Shown one piece after another: positions 11,064 through 20,516 of a stretch of DNA of 64,000 nucleotides. The position numbers and the translations under genes were made by a program. The notes beneath the pieces were generated by a model. That model saw only the letters and a program-made list of their open reading frames with translations. It did no database searches and was not told the DNA's origin. Numbering within the stretch: position 1 is the first letter of the stretch; the number at the start of each line of letters is the position of its first letter. Source of the DNA: Nocardioides campestrisoli (lineage in GTDB: Bacteria > Actinomycetota > Actinomycetes > Propionibacteriales > Nocardioidaceae); assembly GCF_013624435.2 (NCBI RefSeq), contig NZ_CP061768.1, positions 1,136,001-1,200,000 of the forward strand, given 5' to 3'.

Positions 11064-11903
11064 TCAACCCTTCACTGCGCCGGAGGTGAGCCCGGCGACG
11101 ATCTTGCGCTGGAACAGCAGGACGATGACGATGATCGGGACCGTGGAGACCACGGCGCCCGCGGCCAGCAGCGAGGCGGGCCGGTTGAACGGGTCTTGGC
11201 CGACGAAGAACGAGAGCGCCGCCGGGATCGGTCTGGCCGCCTCGGTGGAGGTCAGCGAGATGCCGAAGACGAAGTCGTTCCAGGCGAAGAAGAAGGTCAG
11301 GATCGCGGCGGTGAAGACGCCCGGCGCAGCCAGCGGGACGATCACCTTGCGGAACGCCTGCCAGGAGGTCGCACCGTCGACCTGGGCGGCCTGCTCCATC
11401 TCCCACGGGATCTCCCGGAAGAACGCCGAGAGGGTCCAGATCGCCAGCGGCAGGGTGAAGGAGATGTAGGGGATGATCAGGCCGAGCCAGGTGTCGTAGA
11501 TGCCGAACGTCCGCCACATGTCGAACAGCGGTCCGACCAGGGCGACCACCGGGAACATCGCGATCACCAGCGCCGTGGTCAGCACGAAGCGCTTGCCCCG
11601 GAACTCGAGCCGCGCGATGGCGTACGCCGCCAGCGTCGCGATGATCACCGAGAACAGGGTGGCGATCAGGGAGATGCCGATGGAGTTGAAGATCGCCCGG
11701 CGGAACTGGTCGTCGTTGATCACGTCGACGTAGTTCTGCCAGCCGGCGGCACCCCCCTCGGAGGGCAGGAAGCCGGGGCTTCCGGTGGTGATCGCCTCTT
11801 GGCTCTTGAAGGACAGGGAGATGATCCAGGCCACCGGGAGGAGGCACCAGACCAGGATCAGCAGCGCGCCGATGACGACGCCGACGCGGTTCTTCAGGCT
11901 CAT
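11064..11903 (-). CDS. sugB: Carbohydrate ABC transporter permease (SugB-like)
   Basis: 279 residues with six predicted transmembrane helices and the binding-protein-dependent permease EAA loop (EQAAQVDGATSWQAFRKVIVPLAAPG), which docks on the ATPase. The N-terminal helix VGVVIGALLILVWCLLPVAW precedes a periplasmic loop, as in MalG-type subunits. The ATG at 11903 lies one base after the upstream gene's stop. Paired with SugA it would form the membrane pore of the importer. Confidence 0.87.
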   Translation of the reverse strand: MSLKNRVGVVIGALLILVWCLLPVAWIISLSFKSQEAITTGSPGFLPSEGGAAGWQNYVDVINDDQFRRAIFNSIGISLIATLFSVIIATLAAYAIARLEFRGKRFVLTTALVIAMFPVVALVGPLFDMWRTFGIYDTWLGLIIPYISFTLPLAIWTLSAFFREIPWEMEQAAQVDGATSWQAFRKVIVPLAAPGVFTAAILTFFFAWNDFVFGISLTSTEAARPIPAALSFFVGQDPFNRPASLLAAGAVVSTVPIIVIVLLFQRKIVAGLTSGAVKG

Positions 11904-11904
11904 G

Positions 11905-12849
11905 TCAGCTCTCCTGCCGGGCGGCGGCCAGGTCGACGCGGAAGATCTTCACGATCAGGAAGGCGATCAGCAGGACCGAGATGAACAGCAGCACCGAGAG
12001 CGCGGAGCCGATACCCAGCTGGAACTGCTCGATCACCTGCCGATAGGTCAGGAAGGAGACCGACTCGGTGTTCTGGGCACCCGCGGTCATGACGAAGATG
12101 TTGTCGAAGATGCGGTAGGCGTCCAGTGCCCGGAAGAGCACGGCGACCATGATCGCCGAGCGCATGTTGGGCAGGATCACCTTCCACAGGCGCTGCCACC
12201 AGGTGGCGCCGTCGACCTTCGCGGCCTCGATCATGTCCTCGGAGACCTGGGCGAGTCCGGCCAGGAGCAGCAGCGACATGAACGGCGTGGTCTTCCAGAT
12301 CTCCGAGACCATGATCGCCGCGATCGCCGACCCGTACTGGCCGAACCAGTTGAAGCTGTCCTGGACGAACGGCAGCCACTCGTTGATGAAGCCGTTGCTG
12401 TTGCTGAAGGCGAACTGCCAGGCGAAGCCCGAGACCACGGTGATGATGCCGTAGGGGATCAGGATCGAGGTCCGGATCACGCCGCGGGCGAAGATGATCC
12501 GGTGCATCACCATGGCGAAGACGAAGCCGATCACCAGCTCGAAGGCCACGGTGACGATCATGATGAAGACGGTGTTGAGGGTGGTCTCCCAGAACAGGGA
12601 GTCGGTCAGCGCCGTCACGTAGTTCTGGACGCCGAGGAAGCGGCGGTCGTCCGGGTCGGTGAGGCTGTACTGGAAGGTGCTGAGGTAGATCGCCCGGAGC
12701 ATCGGGAAGGCCGTGACGACGAGCATCACGACGATCGCGGGCAGGACCAGTCGCTGCCCGAGGCGCTGCTCGGCCCGGCTCCGGTCACTCATCTGCGCGG
12801 CCCGTTGGCGGTCAGCCTTCGAGTCGGGTGCCACGACCGTGGTGGTCAC
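11905..12849 (-). CDS. sugA: Carbohydrate ABC transporter permease (SugA-like)
   Basis: 314 residues from a GTG at 12849 preceded by AAGGAG at a good distance; the start overlaps the stop of the binding-protein gene (GTGA). It has an N-terminal helix, LVLPAIVVMLVVTAFPMLRA, and a periplasmic region. The EAA-type cytoplasmic loop MIEAAKVDGATWWQRLWKVI is typical of MalF-like subunits. It pairs with the SugB-like permease next to it. A longer frame extending upstream is only the shadow of the binding-protein gene. Confidence 0.87.
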   Translation of the reverse strand: MTTTVVAPDSKADRQRAAQMSDRSRAEQRLGQRLVLPAIVVMLVVTAFPMLRAIYLSTFQYSLTDPDDRRFLGVQNYVTALTDSLFWETTLNTVFIMIVTVAFELVIGFVFAMVMHRIIFARGVIRTSILIPYGIITVVSGFAWQFAFSNSNGFINEWLPFVQDSFNWFGQYGSAIAAIMVSEIWKTTPFMSLLLLAGLAQVSEDMIEAAKVDGATWWQRLWKVILPNMRSAIMVAVLFRALDAYRIFDNIFVMTAGAQNTESVSFLTYRQVIEQFQLGIGSALSVLLFISVLLIAFLIVKIFRVDLAAARQES

Positions 12850-14165
12850 AGGAGTCTCCTTCCGGCGAGGATGTCCGAGAGGAACTCGGCGGACCTCTTC
12901 GGGGTGCTGTCGTCGACGCCCGTGGGGGAGTGCCACACCGACTGGATGGCGCTGGAGACCTGGCTCCAGTACGCGCTCTGCGGACGGGGCCCTGCACCGT
13001 CCACGCTCTCCCGGAACAGGTCGAGCAGGTCGGCGGGATAGGCGTCGGTCAGCTCCTGGGAGTCGTAGACCGAGCCGCGCGAGGGCATCAGGCCGTCGTT
13101 GACGGCGAGCTGACCCTGAGCCTTGGCGCTGCTGACGCAGGCCGCGGCCTCCTTGGCCCAGTCCACGTGCTTGGAGTAGGCGCCGACGCCGATGTTGATG
13201 CCGCCGACCGGCGGGCGGGACTCCTCGTTCTCGACGGTGCGGGGGTAGCGGGCCCAGCCCAGGTCGTCGAACTGCTCCTGGGTCAGGCCGCCGGACTCCA
13301 CCAGCCCGGCGTAGTTCTTGTAGACGAAGGTCCAGTTCACCAGGAACTCGCCGGCGCCGTCCTTGGGGTACATCAGCCCCAGGGCGGTGCCCTCGTTGGA
13401 GACCGAGAGGTCCGGCTGCGCGGCGGGGGAGCTGGCCAGCTTCTCGATGATCCGGGCGGCGTCCTCGCCTGCCGTGGAGTCGATGTCGACCTTGGCGTCC
13501 CGCCCGTCCTCGGTGTCGGAGATGATGTCGCCGCCGGCCCCGAGGATCATCGCGTTGATCCAGACGACGTACCCCTCGTAGCGGTTGGCCTGGACGCCCA
13601 CGGTGCCGTCGTTCTCGGAGGCGGCGTCGATGATCTGGTCCCAGGTCCACGGCTGTGCGGGGTCGAGCCCGGCCGCCTCCGCGAGCGACTTGCGGTACCA
13701 GAGCACCTGGGTGTTCGCCCACTGCGGGGCGGCGTACACCTTGTCCTCCCAGGTCGCCGTCTCGGCGGCCCCCTGGAGGACGTCGTCGTCGATCACCTTG
13801 CTCGCCTCGTCGCCGGTGAACTCCGCGAGCCACCCGGCGTTGGCGAACTCGGCCACGAACACCGGGTCCAGGCTCATCAGGTCGGTCGAGCTGTCCTCGG
13901 CCGCGAGCCGACGGGCCAGCTGGGTCCGCTGGTCGGTGGCGCTCGAGGGGAGCAGCTGGATGTCGATGTCGTAGTCGTCGGTGCTGCAGTCGAGGGCGAC
14001 CCCGTCGAGCGTCTCCTGCCCGTCGGGGTTGATGTACCAGTTGAGGGTCGCTTTGCCGGAGTCGTCCCCCGAGCAGGCCGCGAGGGTGCTCGAGGTGAGC
14101 GCCAGGGCGGCAAGCAGCACCGCGGTACGGCGGCGCCTCGAGCCTCTCTTGGTGGGCGATGCCAT
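12846..14165 (-). CDS. lpqY: Trehalose-type ABC solute-binding lipoprotein (LpqY-like)
   Basis: 439 residues. An Arg-rich start, a hydrophobic stretch and the lipobox LAAC near residue 30 mark a lipoprotein. Several segments match what I recall of mycobacterial LpqY: QLARRLAAEDSSTDLMSLD, AEFANAGW, YAAPQWANTQVLWYR, VQANRYEGYVVW and GGINIGVGAYSKH. With the sugABC-type genes downstream, uptake (or recycling) of trehalose is the best inference; another alpha-glucoside is possible. The start is the ATG at 14165 with GGAGGAAG upstream. A CRP-like palindrome lies 18 nt before it. Confidence 0.83.
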   Translation of the reverse strand: MASPTKRGSRRRRTAVLLAALALTSSTLAACSGDDSGKATLNWYINPDGQETLDGVALDCSTDDYDIDIQLLPSSATDQRTQLARRLAAEDSSTDLMSLDPVFVAEFANAGWLAEFTGDEASKVIDDDVLQGAAETATWEDKVYAAPQWANTQVLWYRKSLAEAAGLDPAQPWTWDQIIDAASENDGTVGVQANRYEGYVVWINAMILGAGGDIISDTEDGRDAKVDIDSTAGEDAARIIEKLASSPAAQPDLSVSNEGTALGLMYPKDGAGEFLVNWTFVYKNYAGLVESGGLTQEQFDDLGWARYPRTVENEESRPPVGGINIGVGAYSKHVDWAKEAAACVSSAKAQGQLAVNDGLMPSRGSVYDSQELTDAYPADLLDLFRESVDGAGPRPQSAYWSQVSSAIQSVWHSPTGVDDSTPKRSAEFLSDILAGRRLL

Positions 14166-14182
14166 AGCGACTTCCTCCCCGT

Positions 14183-14198
14183 TGTGGTCTAGATCACA
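14183..14198. promoter_or_regulatory. CRP-like palindrome upstream of lpqY-sugABC
   Basis: TGTGGTCTAGATCACA is a near-perfect inverted repeat centred on CTAG. It matches the actinobacterial CRP/GlxR consensus TGTGA-N6-TCACA with one mismatch. It ends 18 nt before the lpqY start and overlaps a possible TAGACC -10 box read on the minus strand, so occupancy would probably repress. A LacI-family sugar regulator could also use such a CTAG-centred palindrome. Confidence 0.55.
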
Positions 14199-14282
14199 TG
14201 TAGTGCACGCGGGAGGGCTTGGCAAGCCCTGCGTCCGTGGAGAGGTCGTACCCCACCGGGGGTATGAAGATGCGGGCGAGTC

Positions 14283-15221
14283 TCAGGACGCTGGCTGGGC
14301 GGCCCGGTCGGCGGTGCGGCGCAGCACGTCGACCAGGCTCGGGTGCAGCGCCTCGGGGAGGTCGTGCCCCATGCCGTCGATCAGCACCAGCTCGGCGCCG
14401 GGCACGGCGGCCGCCGTGGCCCGCCCGCCGGAGACGTGGACCATGTGGTCGGCGAGCCCGTGCACGACGGCGGTCGGCATCCGGAGCCCGCGCAGCCGGC
14501 GGGTGCGGTCGGGCTGGGTCAGCACGGCCAGCGTCTGGCGCAGCACGCCGCGGGCGTCGAAGCCGCGGTCGTAGGTCTCACGAGCCCGCTCCAGCAGCAC
14601 CTCGTGCGCCACCGGGTACTCGGGGGAGCCGATCATCCTCCACAGGGCGGCGCTGGTCCGCACGTACGCCTCGCGACCGGGCTGTCGCGGCGCGACCAGC
14701 GCGGGCAGCAGCCGAGGGCTCTGCCAGCCGACGCTGCGTCGTCCGGTCGTCGACATGATGCTGGTCAGGGAGCGCACGCGACGCGGCTCGGCGATCGCCA
14801 TGGTCTGGGCGACCATCCCTCCCATCGAGAGGCCGGCCACGTGGGCGGAGTCCAGGCCCAGGTGGTCCATCAGCCCGAAGGCGTCGTCCGCCAGGTCCGC
14901 CAGCGAGTACGGCGCACGGACTCGGCGACCCAGGAAGGCGCGCACCAGCATGGCGTGGGTGACCCGGCCGGGCATCCGGGTGGAGCGCCCGGTGTCCCGG
15001 TTGTCGTAGCGGACCACGAAGAACCCCGCCTCGGCCAGCTGCTCGCACAGGGCCGAGGGCCACCAGGTCATCGGTCCGCCGAGCCCCATCACCAGCAGCA
15101 GCGGGTCGGCCTCCGGATGGCCGAAGGTCTGGTAGCACAGCTCCACGCCGGGACTGACCGGTGCGAGCAGCTCCTCGGAGGGTGGGACCGGCCTGCGCCG
15201 GTCCGGGGTGCGTGACGGCAT
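14283..15221 (-). CDS. Alpha/beta-fold hydrolase
   Basis: 312 residues. The nucleophile elbow GLSMGG (Ser near residue 152), the acid in HGLADHM and the histidine in GMGHDLP give a complete Ser-Asp-His triad. The oxyanion region VMGLGGPMTWW and the YDNRDTGRST segment match the family of aclacinomycin-methylesterase-like and epoxide-hydrolase-like hydrolases. No signal peptide is seen, so it is probably cytoplasmic. It is divergent from the lipase at 15310. Substrate is not predictable. Confidence 0.85.
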   Translation of the reverse strand: MPSRTPDRRRPVPPSEELLAPVSPGVELCYQTFGHPEADPLLLVMGLGGPMTWWPSALCEQLAEAGFFVVRYDNRDTGRSTRMPGRVTHAMLVRAFLGRRVRAPYSLADLADDAFGLMDHLGLDSAHVAGLSMGGMVAQTMAIAEPRRVRSLTSIMSTTGRRSVGWQSPRLLPALVAPRQPGREAYVRTSAALWRMIGSPEYPVAHEVLLERARETYDRGFDARGVLRQTLAVLTQPDRTRRLRGLRMPTAVVHGLADHMVHVSGGRATAAAVPGAELVLIDGMGHDLPEALHPSLVDVLRRTADRAAQPAS

Positions 15222-15309
15222 GCTCGCCAGTCAACCCGACTCCCCGGCGCCCCGCGAGCGGTTGCCGAAAACGGCCACGACCCTTGCCTCGGTGGCTAGC
15301 CTGCGCGAT

Positions 15310-16140
15310 GTGACCCCCACCACACTGGCCCCGTTCCTGCGCCCCGAGGGCTTCGGGCCCGTGCCTGCCGCAGCGGTCCTGCGCGAGGGCAGCGTGGTCA
15401 CCGAGCTGGGCCGGTACGCGCTGCGGCGCGGGCGGGAGCGGCTCGAGCGCCGCCCCTTCGCAGGTGGCTCGCCCGGCCGGGAGCTGGAGCCGGTGGTCCT
15501 GGTGCCGGGGTTCCTCGTGGGAGACCTGACGATGACGCCGATGGCCCAGGCGCTGCGCCGCGACGGGCTGCACACCTACCGCTCGCACATCCACGCCAAC
15601 ATCGGCTGCACCGTCAGCGCCGCCGACCAGCTCGAGGCGCGGCTGGAGTCGGTCGCGGCCCGGCGCGGGTCGCAGGTGCGGGTCGTCGGGCACAGCCTCG
15701 GCGGGATGCTGGCGCGCAGCGTCGCCGCCCGGCGTCCGGACCTGGTCTCCGGGATCGTCACGCTGGGCAGCCCGGTGCTGGCCCCGGGCGCTCACCACCC
15801 CAGCCTGACCGCCAGCGTGGAGCTGTTGGTGCGGCTCAGCCGGGCAGGCCTGCGCGGACTGATGGCCGAGGACTGCGTGGCGGGGGTGTGCGCCCGCTCA
15901 GCCTTCGACCAGTGCCAGGCCCCGCTCGCTCCCGCGGTCGACTACACCGCGGTCTTCTCCCGCCGGGACGGCGTGGTGGACCACCGGGCCTGCGTCGACC
16001 CCGCGGCGCGGGCGGTCGAGGTGACCTCCTCGCACCTGGGCATGGTGGTCGACCCCGAGGTGATCGACCTGGTCAGGGAGATCCTGGCGCAGCCGCGCCA
16101 GCTGTCACTTGTCGAAGTCGATCGCGGAGAAATTGCGTAG
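15310..16140 (+). CDS. Lipase-like alpha/beta hydrolase
   Basis: 276 residues from a GTG at 15310. A TAGCCT -10 box at 15297-15302 lies 7 nt upstream, so the long in-frame extension to 15208 is unlikely to be translated. The lipase elbow is VGHSLGGML, preceded by [15 protein letters not shown] (oxyanion region), and the terminal His is in TSSHLGM. It resembles cytoplasmic triacylglycerol-lipase/PGAP1-like hydrolases. No signal peptide is seen. Its last 36 bases overlap the 3' end of the convergent glpX gene. Confidence 0.8.
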   Translation: MTPTTLAPFLRPEGFGPVPAAAVLREGSVVTELGRYALRRGRERLERRPFAGGSPGRELEPVVLVPGFLVGDLTMTPMAQALRRDGLHTYRSHIHANIGCTVSAADQLEARLESVAARRGSQVRVVGHSLGGMLARSVAARRPDLVSGIVTLGSPVLAPGAHHPSLTASVELLVRLSRAGLRGLMAEDCVAGVCARSAFDQCQAPLAPAVDYTAVFSRRDGVVDHRACVDPAARAVEVTSSHLGMVVDPEVIDLVREILAQPRQLSLVEVDRGEIA

Positions 16141-17136
16141 CTTGCCGAGCTGGTGCTCGGAGATGATGTTGCGGATCGTCCCGCTGCGCGAGCGCATCAC
16201 CAGCGAGTGGGTGGTCGCCGCCCCGTTGGGCAGGTAGCGCACCCCCTGCATCAGCTCGCCGTCGGTGATGCCGGTGGCGACGAAGAAGCAGTCCTCGCCC
16301 GTGACCAGGTCGTCGGTGGTCAGGACGTGGTCCGGGTCGAGGTCGTGGCCGGCGTCCAGCGCCCGCTGCCGCTCCTCGTCGTCGGTGGGCCACAGGCGCG
16401 CCTGGATCACTCCGCCCAGCGCCTTCATCGCGCACGCCGCGATGATGCCCTCCGGAGTGCCGCCGACGCCCAGCAGCAGGTCGATGCCGGTCCCGGAACG
16501 GGCGGCCATGATGGCGCCCGCGACGTCGCCGTCGCTGATGAACTTGATCCGGGCACCGGCCGCCCGGATCTCCTCGGCCAGCTCCTGGTGGCGAGGACGG
16601 TCCAGCAGGACGACGGTGACGTCCTCGGCCTTGGAGCCCTTGGCCTTCGCCACCAGGTTGATGTTCTCGGCGACGGGCAGGCGGATGTCGACCACCCCGG
16701 CGGCCTCGGGGCCGGTGACGAGCTTCTCCATGTAGAAGACGGCAGAGGGGTCGTACATGCTGCCGCGGGGGGCCACCGCCATCACTGCGATCGCGTTGCT
16801 CATGCCCTTGGCGGTCAGCGTCGTCCCGTCGATCGGGTCCACCGCCACGTCGCACTCGGGGCCGGTGCCGTCGCCGACCTTCTCCCCGTTGTAGAGCATC
16901 GGAGCGTTGTCCTTCTCGCCCTCGCCGATCACCACGGTGCCGTTCATGGCGACGGTGGAGATCATCACCCGCATCGCGTTGACCGCGACCCCGTCCGCCC
17001 CGTTCTTGTCCCCACGCCCGACCCACCGACCGGCGGCCATCGCCGCGGCCTCGGTCACCCGGACCAGGTCGAGGGCCAGGTTGCGGTCGGGGGACTCGGG
17101 GGCGACGGTCAGGTCCGTGGGCGTCATGGGTCGCAT
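16105..17136 (-). CDS. glpX: Fructose-1,6-bisphosphatase class II (GlpX)
   Basis: About 343 residues. GlpX hydrolyses fructose-1,6-bisphosphate to fructose-6-phosphate and is the main gluconeogenic phosphatase in many actinobacteria. Metal- and substrate-site motifs are clear: [11 protein letters not shown] near residue 70, DPIDGTTL near 100, and the C-terminal [10 protein letters not shown] and GITDGELM. Two ATGs 9 nt apart (17136 and 17127) are both plausible starts. The neighbouring DUF4245 gene is transcribed divergently, an arrangement I recall from mycobacteria (Rv1099c/Rv1100). Confidence 0.93.
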   Translation of the reverse strand: MRPMTPTDLTVAPESPDRNLALDLVRVTEAAAMAAGRWVGRGDKNGADGVAVNAMRVMISTVAMNGTVVIGEGEKDNAPMLYNGEKVGDGTGPECDVAVDPIDGTTLTAKGMSNAIAVMAVAPRGSMYDPSAVFYMEKLVTGPEAAGVVDIRLPVAENINLVAKAKGSKAEDVTVVLLDRPRHQELAEEIRAAGARIKFISDGDVAGAIMAARSGTGIDLLLGVGGTPEGIIAACAMKALGGVIQARLWPTDDEERQRALDAGHDLDPDHVLTTDDLVTGEDCFFVATGITDGELMQGVRYLPNGAATTHSLVMRSRSGTIRNIISEHQLGKLRNFSAIDFDK

Positions 17137-17237
17137 GTTATCGACACCGGACCCGCTCACCGGACGCGCCGCTCCCGTCGGACGGCGGGACGCCGGGCGG
17201 TCCCTGGCGGGTGGGGGCGGACTGAGAGACTGGCGGC

Positions 17238-17816
17238 GTGAGTGAGAAGCCGGGCCGGTACCAGACCTCGATGGGCGCCATGATCGGCGCGATGTTCGTC
17301 CTGGTGGTGGGCGTCCTCGCCTTCGTGCTGCTGCGCGACCTCAACCGGGAGAGCGCGGAGACCGAGCCCGAGGCGATCGAGTGGCAGACCGCGGTCGTGG
17401 CCGCCCAGGACGCCGGCTACCGGATCGCCTACCCGGCCGAGCTGCCCGAGGGGTGGAAGGTCACCAGCCTCGACTTCACCCCCACGGACCCGCCCGCCTG
17501 GGGTCTGGGGATGCTCACCGACACCGGCGCCTTCGTGGGGATCCGCCAGGAGGACGAGCGCGTCCAGGACCTGCTCGAGGTGTACGTCGACGACCAGGCC
17601 ACCGAGGAGGAGCCCGCGGAGATCGAGGGCGAGCTCGGTGGCCCGTGGGAGCGGTGGACCGACAGCGGCGGCGACGTGGCCCTGGTGCGTCCTCGGGACG
17701 GCGACGTGGTGATGGTCTACGGGTCGGCGTCCGAGGAGGTCGTCGAGCAGGTCGCCGCCTCGCTGACCGAGAAGAAGCTCACCGAGCTCGACCGCTCGGA
17801 GCCCGTGGCCGAGTAG
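17238..17816 (+). CDS. DUF4245 family membrane-anchored protein
   Basis: 192 residues. One N-terminal transmembrane helix (residues about 13-32, [20 protein letters not shown]) is followed by an extracytoplasmic alpha/beta domain with the [15 protein letters not shown] segment characteristic of DUF4245. The function of the family is unknown. It commonly lies beside glpX in actinobacteria. The GTG start at 17238 has a weak -10-like GAGACT 6 nt upstream. It converges with xseB. Confidence 0.82.
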   Translation: MSEKPGRYQTSMGAMIGAMFVLVVGVLAFVLLRDLNRESAETEPEAIEWQTAVVAAQDAGYRIAYPAELPEGWKVTSLDFTPTDPPAWGLGMLTDTGAFVGIRQEDERVQDLLEVYVDDQATEEEPAEIEGELGGPWERWTDSGGDVALVRPRDGDVVMVYGSASEEVVEQVAASLTEKKLTELDRSEPVAE

Positions 17817-17836
17817 TCAGTGCCGGCACTCCCGGG

Positions 17837-18043
17837 TCACTCCCGGTCGTCGGCCTCGATCGCGTCGTCCAGCCGCTTGCGGGCTCCGTCCAGCCACTCC
17901 TGGCACGCCTTGGCCAGGGCCTCGCCGCGCTCCCACAGGGTCAGCGACTCCTCGAGCGTGGTGCCGCCCTGCTCCAGCGTCCGCACCACCTCGATCAGCT
18001 CGTCGCGAGCCTCCTCGTAGGACAGCTGGTGGGGCTCAGCCAT
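17837..18043 (-). CDS. xseB: Exodeoxyribonuclease VII small subunit XseB
   Basis: 68 residues, the normal length of the family. [20 protein letters not shown], then [19 protein letters not shown], form the two-helix XseB pattern. The ATG at 18043 overlaps the xseA stop by eight bases. XseB assembles with XseA to degrade single-stranded DNA and support repair. The upstream 22 codons of the open frame are shadow from the Pro/Thr-rich xseA tail. Confidence 0.92.
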   Translation of the reverse strand: MAEPHQLSYEEARDELIEVVRTLEQGGTTLEESLTLWERGEALAKACQEWLDGARKRLDDAIEADDRE

Positions 18044-19334
18044 GGCTCGCTCCTGAATCGTTGGTGGGGTCGTCGGTGGGGGCGTTGGCCCGGTCGCTGG
18101 TCGGGTCACTGGTCGGGTCCGGATCGGTCGAGGTGGCGGTCGCGCGGACCCGGCCGTCGGCCAGGCGGACCGTGAACGGCATGCCGTCGCCGACCGTGGT
18201 CACGGAGGTGAGCACGTGGCCCGCCTCGTCCTGGACCACGGCGTACCCGCGCTGCAGGGTGGCCAGCGGGGAGAGGGAGCGGGCCCGGGCGCGGTGGTGC
18301 GCGGTATCGTCAGCGGCTCTGTCCAGGCGGTGGGAGAGGGTGCGGCGCGCGCGGGCGCGCAGCGCCAGCACCTCCTGCGACCGGACGTCGAGCAGGGTGC
18401 GGGGGTCGGCCAGGGCGGGTCGGGAGCGCAGCCCGTCGAGTCCGTGCTGCTCACGGTCGAGCCGGCCACGGACCAGCGCGCGGATCCGCTCCTGGGCCCA
18501 CCGCACGCCGTTGAGCTCCTCGGCCATGTCGGGCACGACCTTCTTGGCGGCGTCGGTGGGGGTGGAGGCGCGGACGTCGGCCACCAGGTCGAGCAGCGGC
18601 TGGTCGGGCTCGTGGCCGATCGCCGAGACGACCGGGGTGCGCATCCGGTGCACCGCGCGGACCACCGCCTCGTCGCTGAAGGAGAGCAGGTCCTCCACGG
18701 AGCCGCCGCCGCGTGCCACCACGATCACGTCGACCTCGGGGTCGCGCTCGAGCCGGTCGAGCGCCTCGATCACCTCCGAGGCGGAGCGCGGACCCTGCAT
18801 CGCCGCGTACGCGATCTCGAACCGGACCGCCGGCCAGCGACGCCGGGCGTTCTCCACGACGTCGCGCTCGGCGGCCGAGCCGGGTGCGGTGACCAGGCCG
18901 ACCGTGCCGGGCAGGAACGGCAGGGGGCGCTTCAGCTCGGCGGCGAAGAGCCCCTCGGCAGCCAGCAGCTGGCGCCGGCGCTCGAGCCGGGCCAGCAGCT
19001 CGCCGAGCCCGACCATCCGGATGGACCGGACCGACAGGGAGAACGAGCCCCGGTTGGCGTAGTAGCTGGGCTTCGCGTGCACCACCACGCTGGCCCCCTC
19101 GACCAGCGGCGGGTTGAGCCCGTCGAACAGGACTCGCGGACAGGTGAGCGGCACCGAGATGTCGGCCACCGAGTCGCGCAGCGTCAGGAAGACGGTCTGC
19201 ACGCCGGGACGGCGGTTGACCTGGGCGATCTGCCCCTCCACCCAGACCGCGCCCAGGCGGTCGATCCAGCCCGAGATCGCGGTGGCGATCTGCCGGACCG
19301 GTGCCGGCTGTTCGGGGGAGGTCTCCAGGGCCAC
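18036..19334 (-). CDS. xseA: Exodeoxyribonuclease VII large subunit XseA
   Basis: 432 residues from GTG 19334, chosen because a TAGGGT -10 box (complement of 19342-19347) lies 7 nt upstream, giving a leaderless start. An N-terminal OB-fold ([28 protein letters not shown]) precedes the catalytic region with [33 protein letters not shown] and [10 protein letters not shown] helical region follows. The C-terminus ends in a low-complexity Asp/Pro/Thr/Ser tail with four copies of a TSD/TND-like unit, which is not part of the family core. It is the first gene of the xseA-xseB pair. Confidence 0.92.
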   Translation of the reverse strand: MALETSPEQPAPVRQIATAISGWIDRLGAVWVEGQIAQVNRRPGVQTVFLTLRDSVADISVPLTCPRVLFDGLNPPLVEGASVVVHAKPSYYANRGSFSLSVRSIRMVGLGELLARLERRRQLLAAEGLFAAELKRPLPFLPGTVGLVTAPGSAAERDVVENARRRWPAVRFEIAYAAMQGPRSASEVIEALDRLERDPEVDVIVVARGGGSVEDLLSFSDEAVVRAVHRMRTPVVSAIGHEPDQPLLDLVADVRASTPTDAAKKVVPDMAEELNGVRWAQERIRALVRGRLDREQHGLDGLRSRPALADPRTLLDVRSQEVLALRARARRTLSHRLDRAADDTAHHRARARSLSPLATLQRGYAVVQDEAGHVLTSVTTVGDGMPFTVRLADGRVRATATSTDPDPTSDPTSDRANAPTDDPTNDSGASHG

Positions 19335-19398
19335 GGCCGCCACCCTAGGCGACCGCTCCGACACCCCGCCCCACCCCGCGGTTGCTCGCCGTCCCACG

Positions 19399-19481
19399 GA
19401 TCCCCGCTCAGCCGGGGATCGCGGGGGTTGGCACGCGTTGTAACCCGTACGAAGTACGTGGATCCCCGGCTAGCCGGGGAT
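19399..19481. promoter_or_regulatory. Three palindromes between xseA and ispH
   Basis: GATCCCCG 19399-19406 pairs with CGGGGATC 19413-19420. ATCCCCGGC 19462-19470 pairs with GCCGGGGAT 19473-19481. Between them CGTAC 19446-19450 and GTACG 19454-19458 form a third inverted repeat with a GAA spacer. The last copy sits at the -35 position relative to the TAGACT box at 19498, so it may be an operator for ispH. Confidence 0.6.
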
Positions 19482-19497
19482 TCCGCGCCGGCCCCCG

Positions 19498-19503
19498 TAG
19501 ACT
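19498..19503 (+). promoter_or_regulatory. -10 box (TAGACT) of ispH
   Basis: TAGACT lies 8 nt before the ispH ATG, placing the expected transcription start at or next to the A of the ATG, so the message should be leaderless. No good -35 hexamer is visible; a palindrome occupies that position. Confidence 0.65.
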
Positions 19504-19511
19504 CGTCTGAC

Positions 19512-20516
19512 ATGAGCATCCACCTGGGCACCCCGTCCGTCCTGACGGCCGACGAGGCGGAGAAGGCTGTGCTGCTGGCGGCCCCCCGCGGATACTGCGC
19601 CGGCGTCGACCGTGCGGTGATCACCGTGGAGAAGGCGCTCGACCTCTATGGCGCCCCGGTGTACGTCCGCAAGCAGATCGTGCACAACAAGCACGTCGTC
19701 TCCGGCTTGGAGGCGCGCGGCGCGATCTTCGTCGAGGAGCTGGACGAGGTGCCGCCCGGCGCCACCGTCGTCTTCTCCGCCCACGGCGTCTCGCCCGAGG
19801 TGCACCGCCAGGCCGCGGAGCGCGAGCTGAAGACGATCGACGCCACGTGTCCGCTGGTGACCAAGGTCCACCACGAGGCGAAGCGGTTCGCCGCCGACGA
19901 CTACGACATCCTGCTGATCGGCCACGAGGGCCACGAAGAGGTCGAGGGCACCGCCGGCGAGGCGCCCGAGCACATCCAGCTCGTCCAGTCGCCCGCGGAC
20001 GTCGCCGGCATCGTCGTCCGCGATCCGTCCCGGGTGGCCTGGCTCTCCCAGACCACCCTGTCGGTGGACGAGACCCTGGAGACGGTGGCGGCGATCCGGG
20101 AGAGGTTCCCGCTGCTGCTCGATCCGCCGTCGGACGACATCTGCTACGCCACCCAGAACCGTCAGCTGGCGGTCAAGGAGATCGCGGTCGGCGCCGACCT
20201 GGTGATCGTGGTCGGCTCGGGGAACTCCTCGAACTCGGTGCGGCTGGTCGAGGTGGCGCTGGAGGCCGGCGCCAAGGCCTCCTACCGGGTCGACGACGCC
20301 TCCGAGATCGACGAGGCCTGGCTCGAGGGCGTACGCACGGTCTCGGTGACCTCCGGCGCGTCGGTCCCCGAGGAGCTCGTGGACGGCGTCCTCGCGTTCC
20401 TCGCCGAGCGCGGCTACCCGGACGCCAAGGCCGTGACGTCCGCCGAGGAGTCGCTGATCTTCGCCCTCCCGCCCGAGCTGCGGCGCGACATCCGCAAGGC
20501 ACAGCAGGGCGCCTGA
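19512..20516 (+). CDS. ispH: 4-hydroxy-3-methylbut-2-enyl diphosphate reductase IspH
   Basis: 334 residues. IspH is the last enzyme of the MEP pathway and makes IPP and DMAPP with a [4Fe-4S] cluster. The three cluster cysteines are visible in [11 protein letters not shown] (Cys29), [10 protein letters not shown] and [25 protein letters not shown] and VGSGNSSNS complete the family signature. The ATG at 19512 is preceded by the TAGACT -10 box and palindromes. It overlaps the next gene's ATG by one base (TGATG). Confidence 0.95.
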   Translation: MSIHLGTPSVLTADEAEKAVLLAAPRGYCAGVDRAVITVEKALDLYGAPVYVRKQIVHNKHVVSGLEARGAIFVEELDEVPPGATVVFSAHGVSPEVHRQAAERELKTIDATCPLVTKVHHEAKRFAADDYDILLIGHEGHEEVEGTAGEAPEHIQLVQSPADVAGIVVRDPSRVAWLSQTTLSVDETLETVAAIRERFPLLLDPPSDDICYATQNRQLAVKEIAVGADLVIVVGSGNSSNSVRLVEVALEAGAKASYRVDDASEIDEAWLEGVRTVSVTSGASVPEELVDGVLAFLAERGYPDAKAVTSAEESLIFALPPELRRDIRKAQQGA

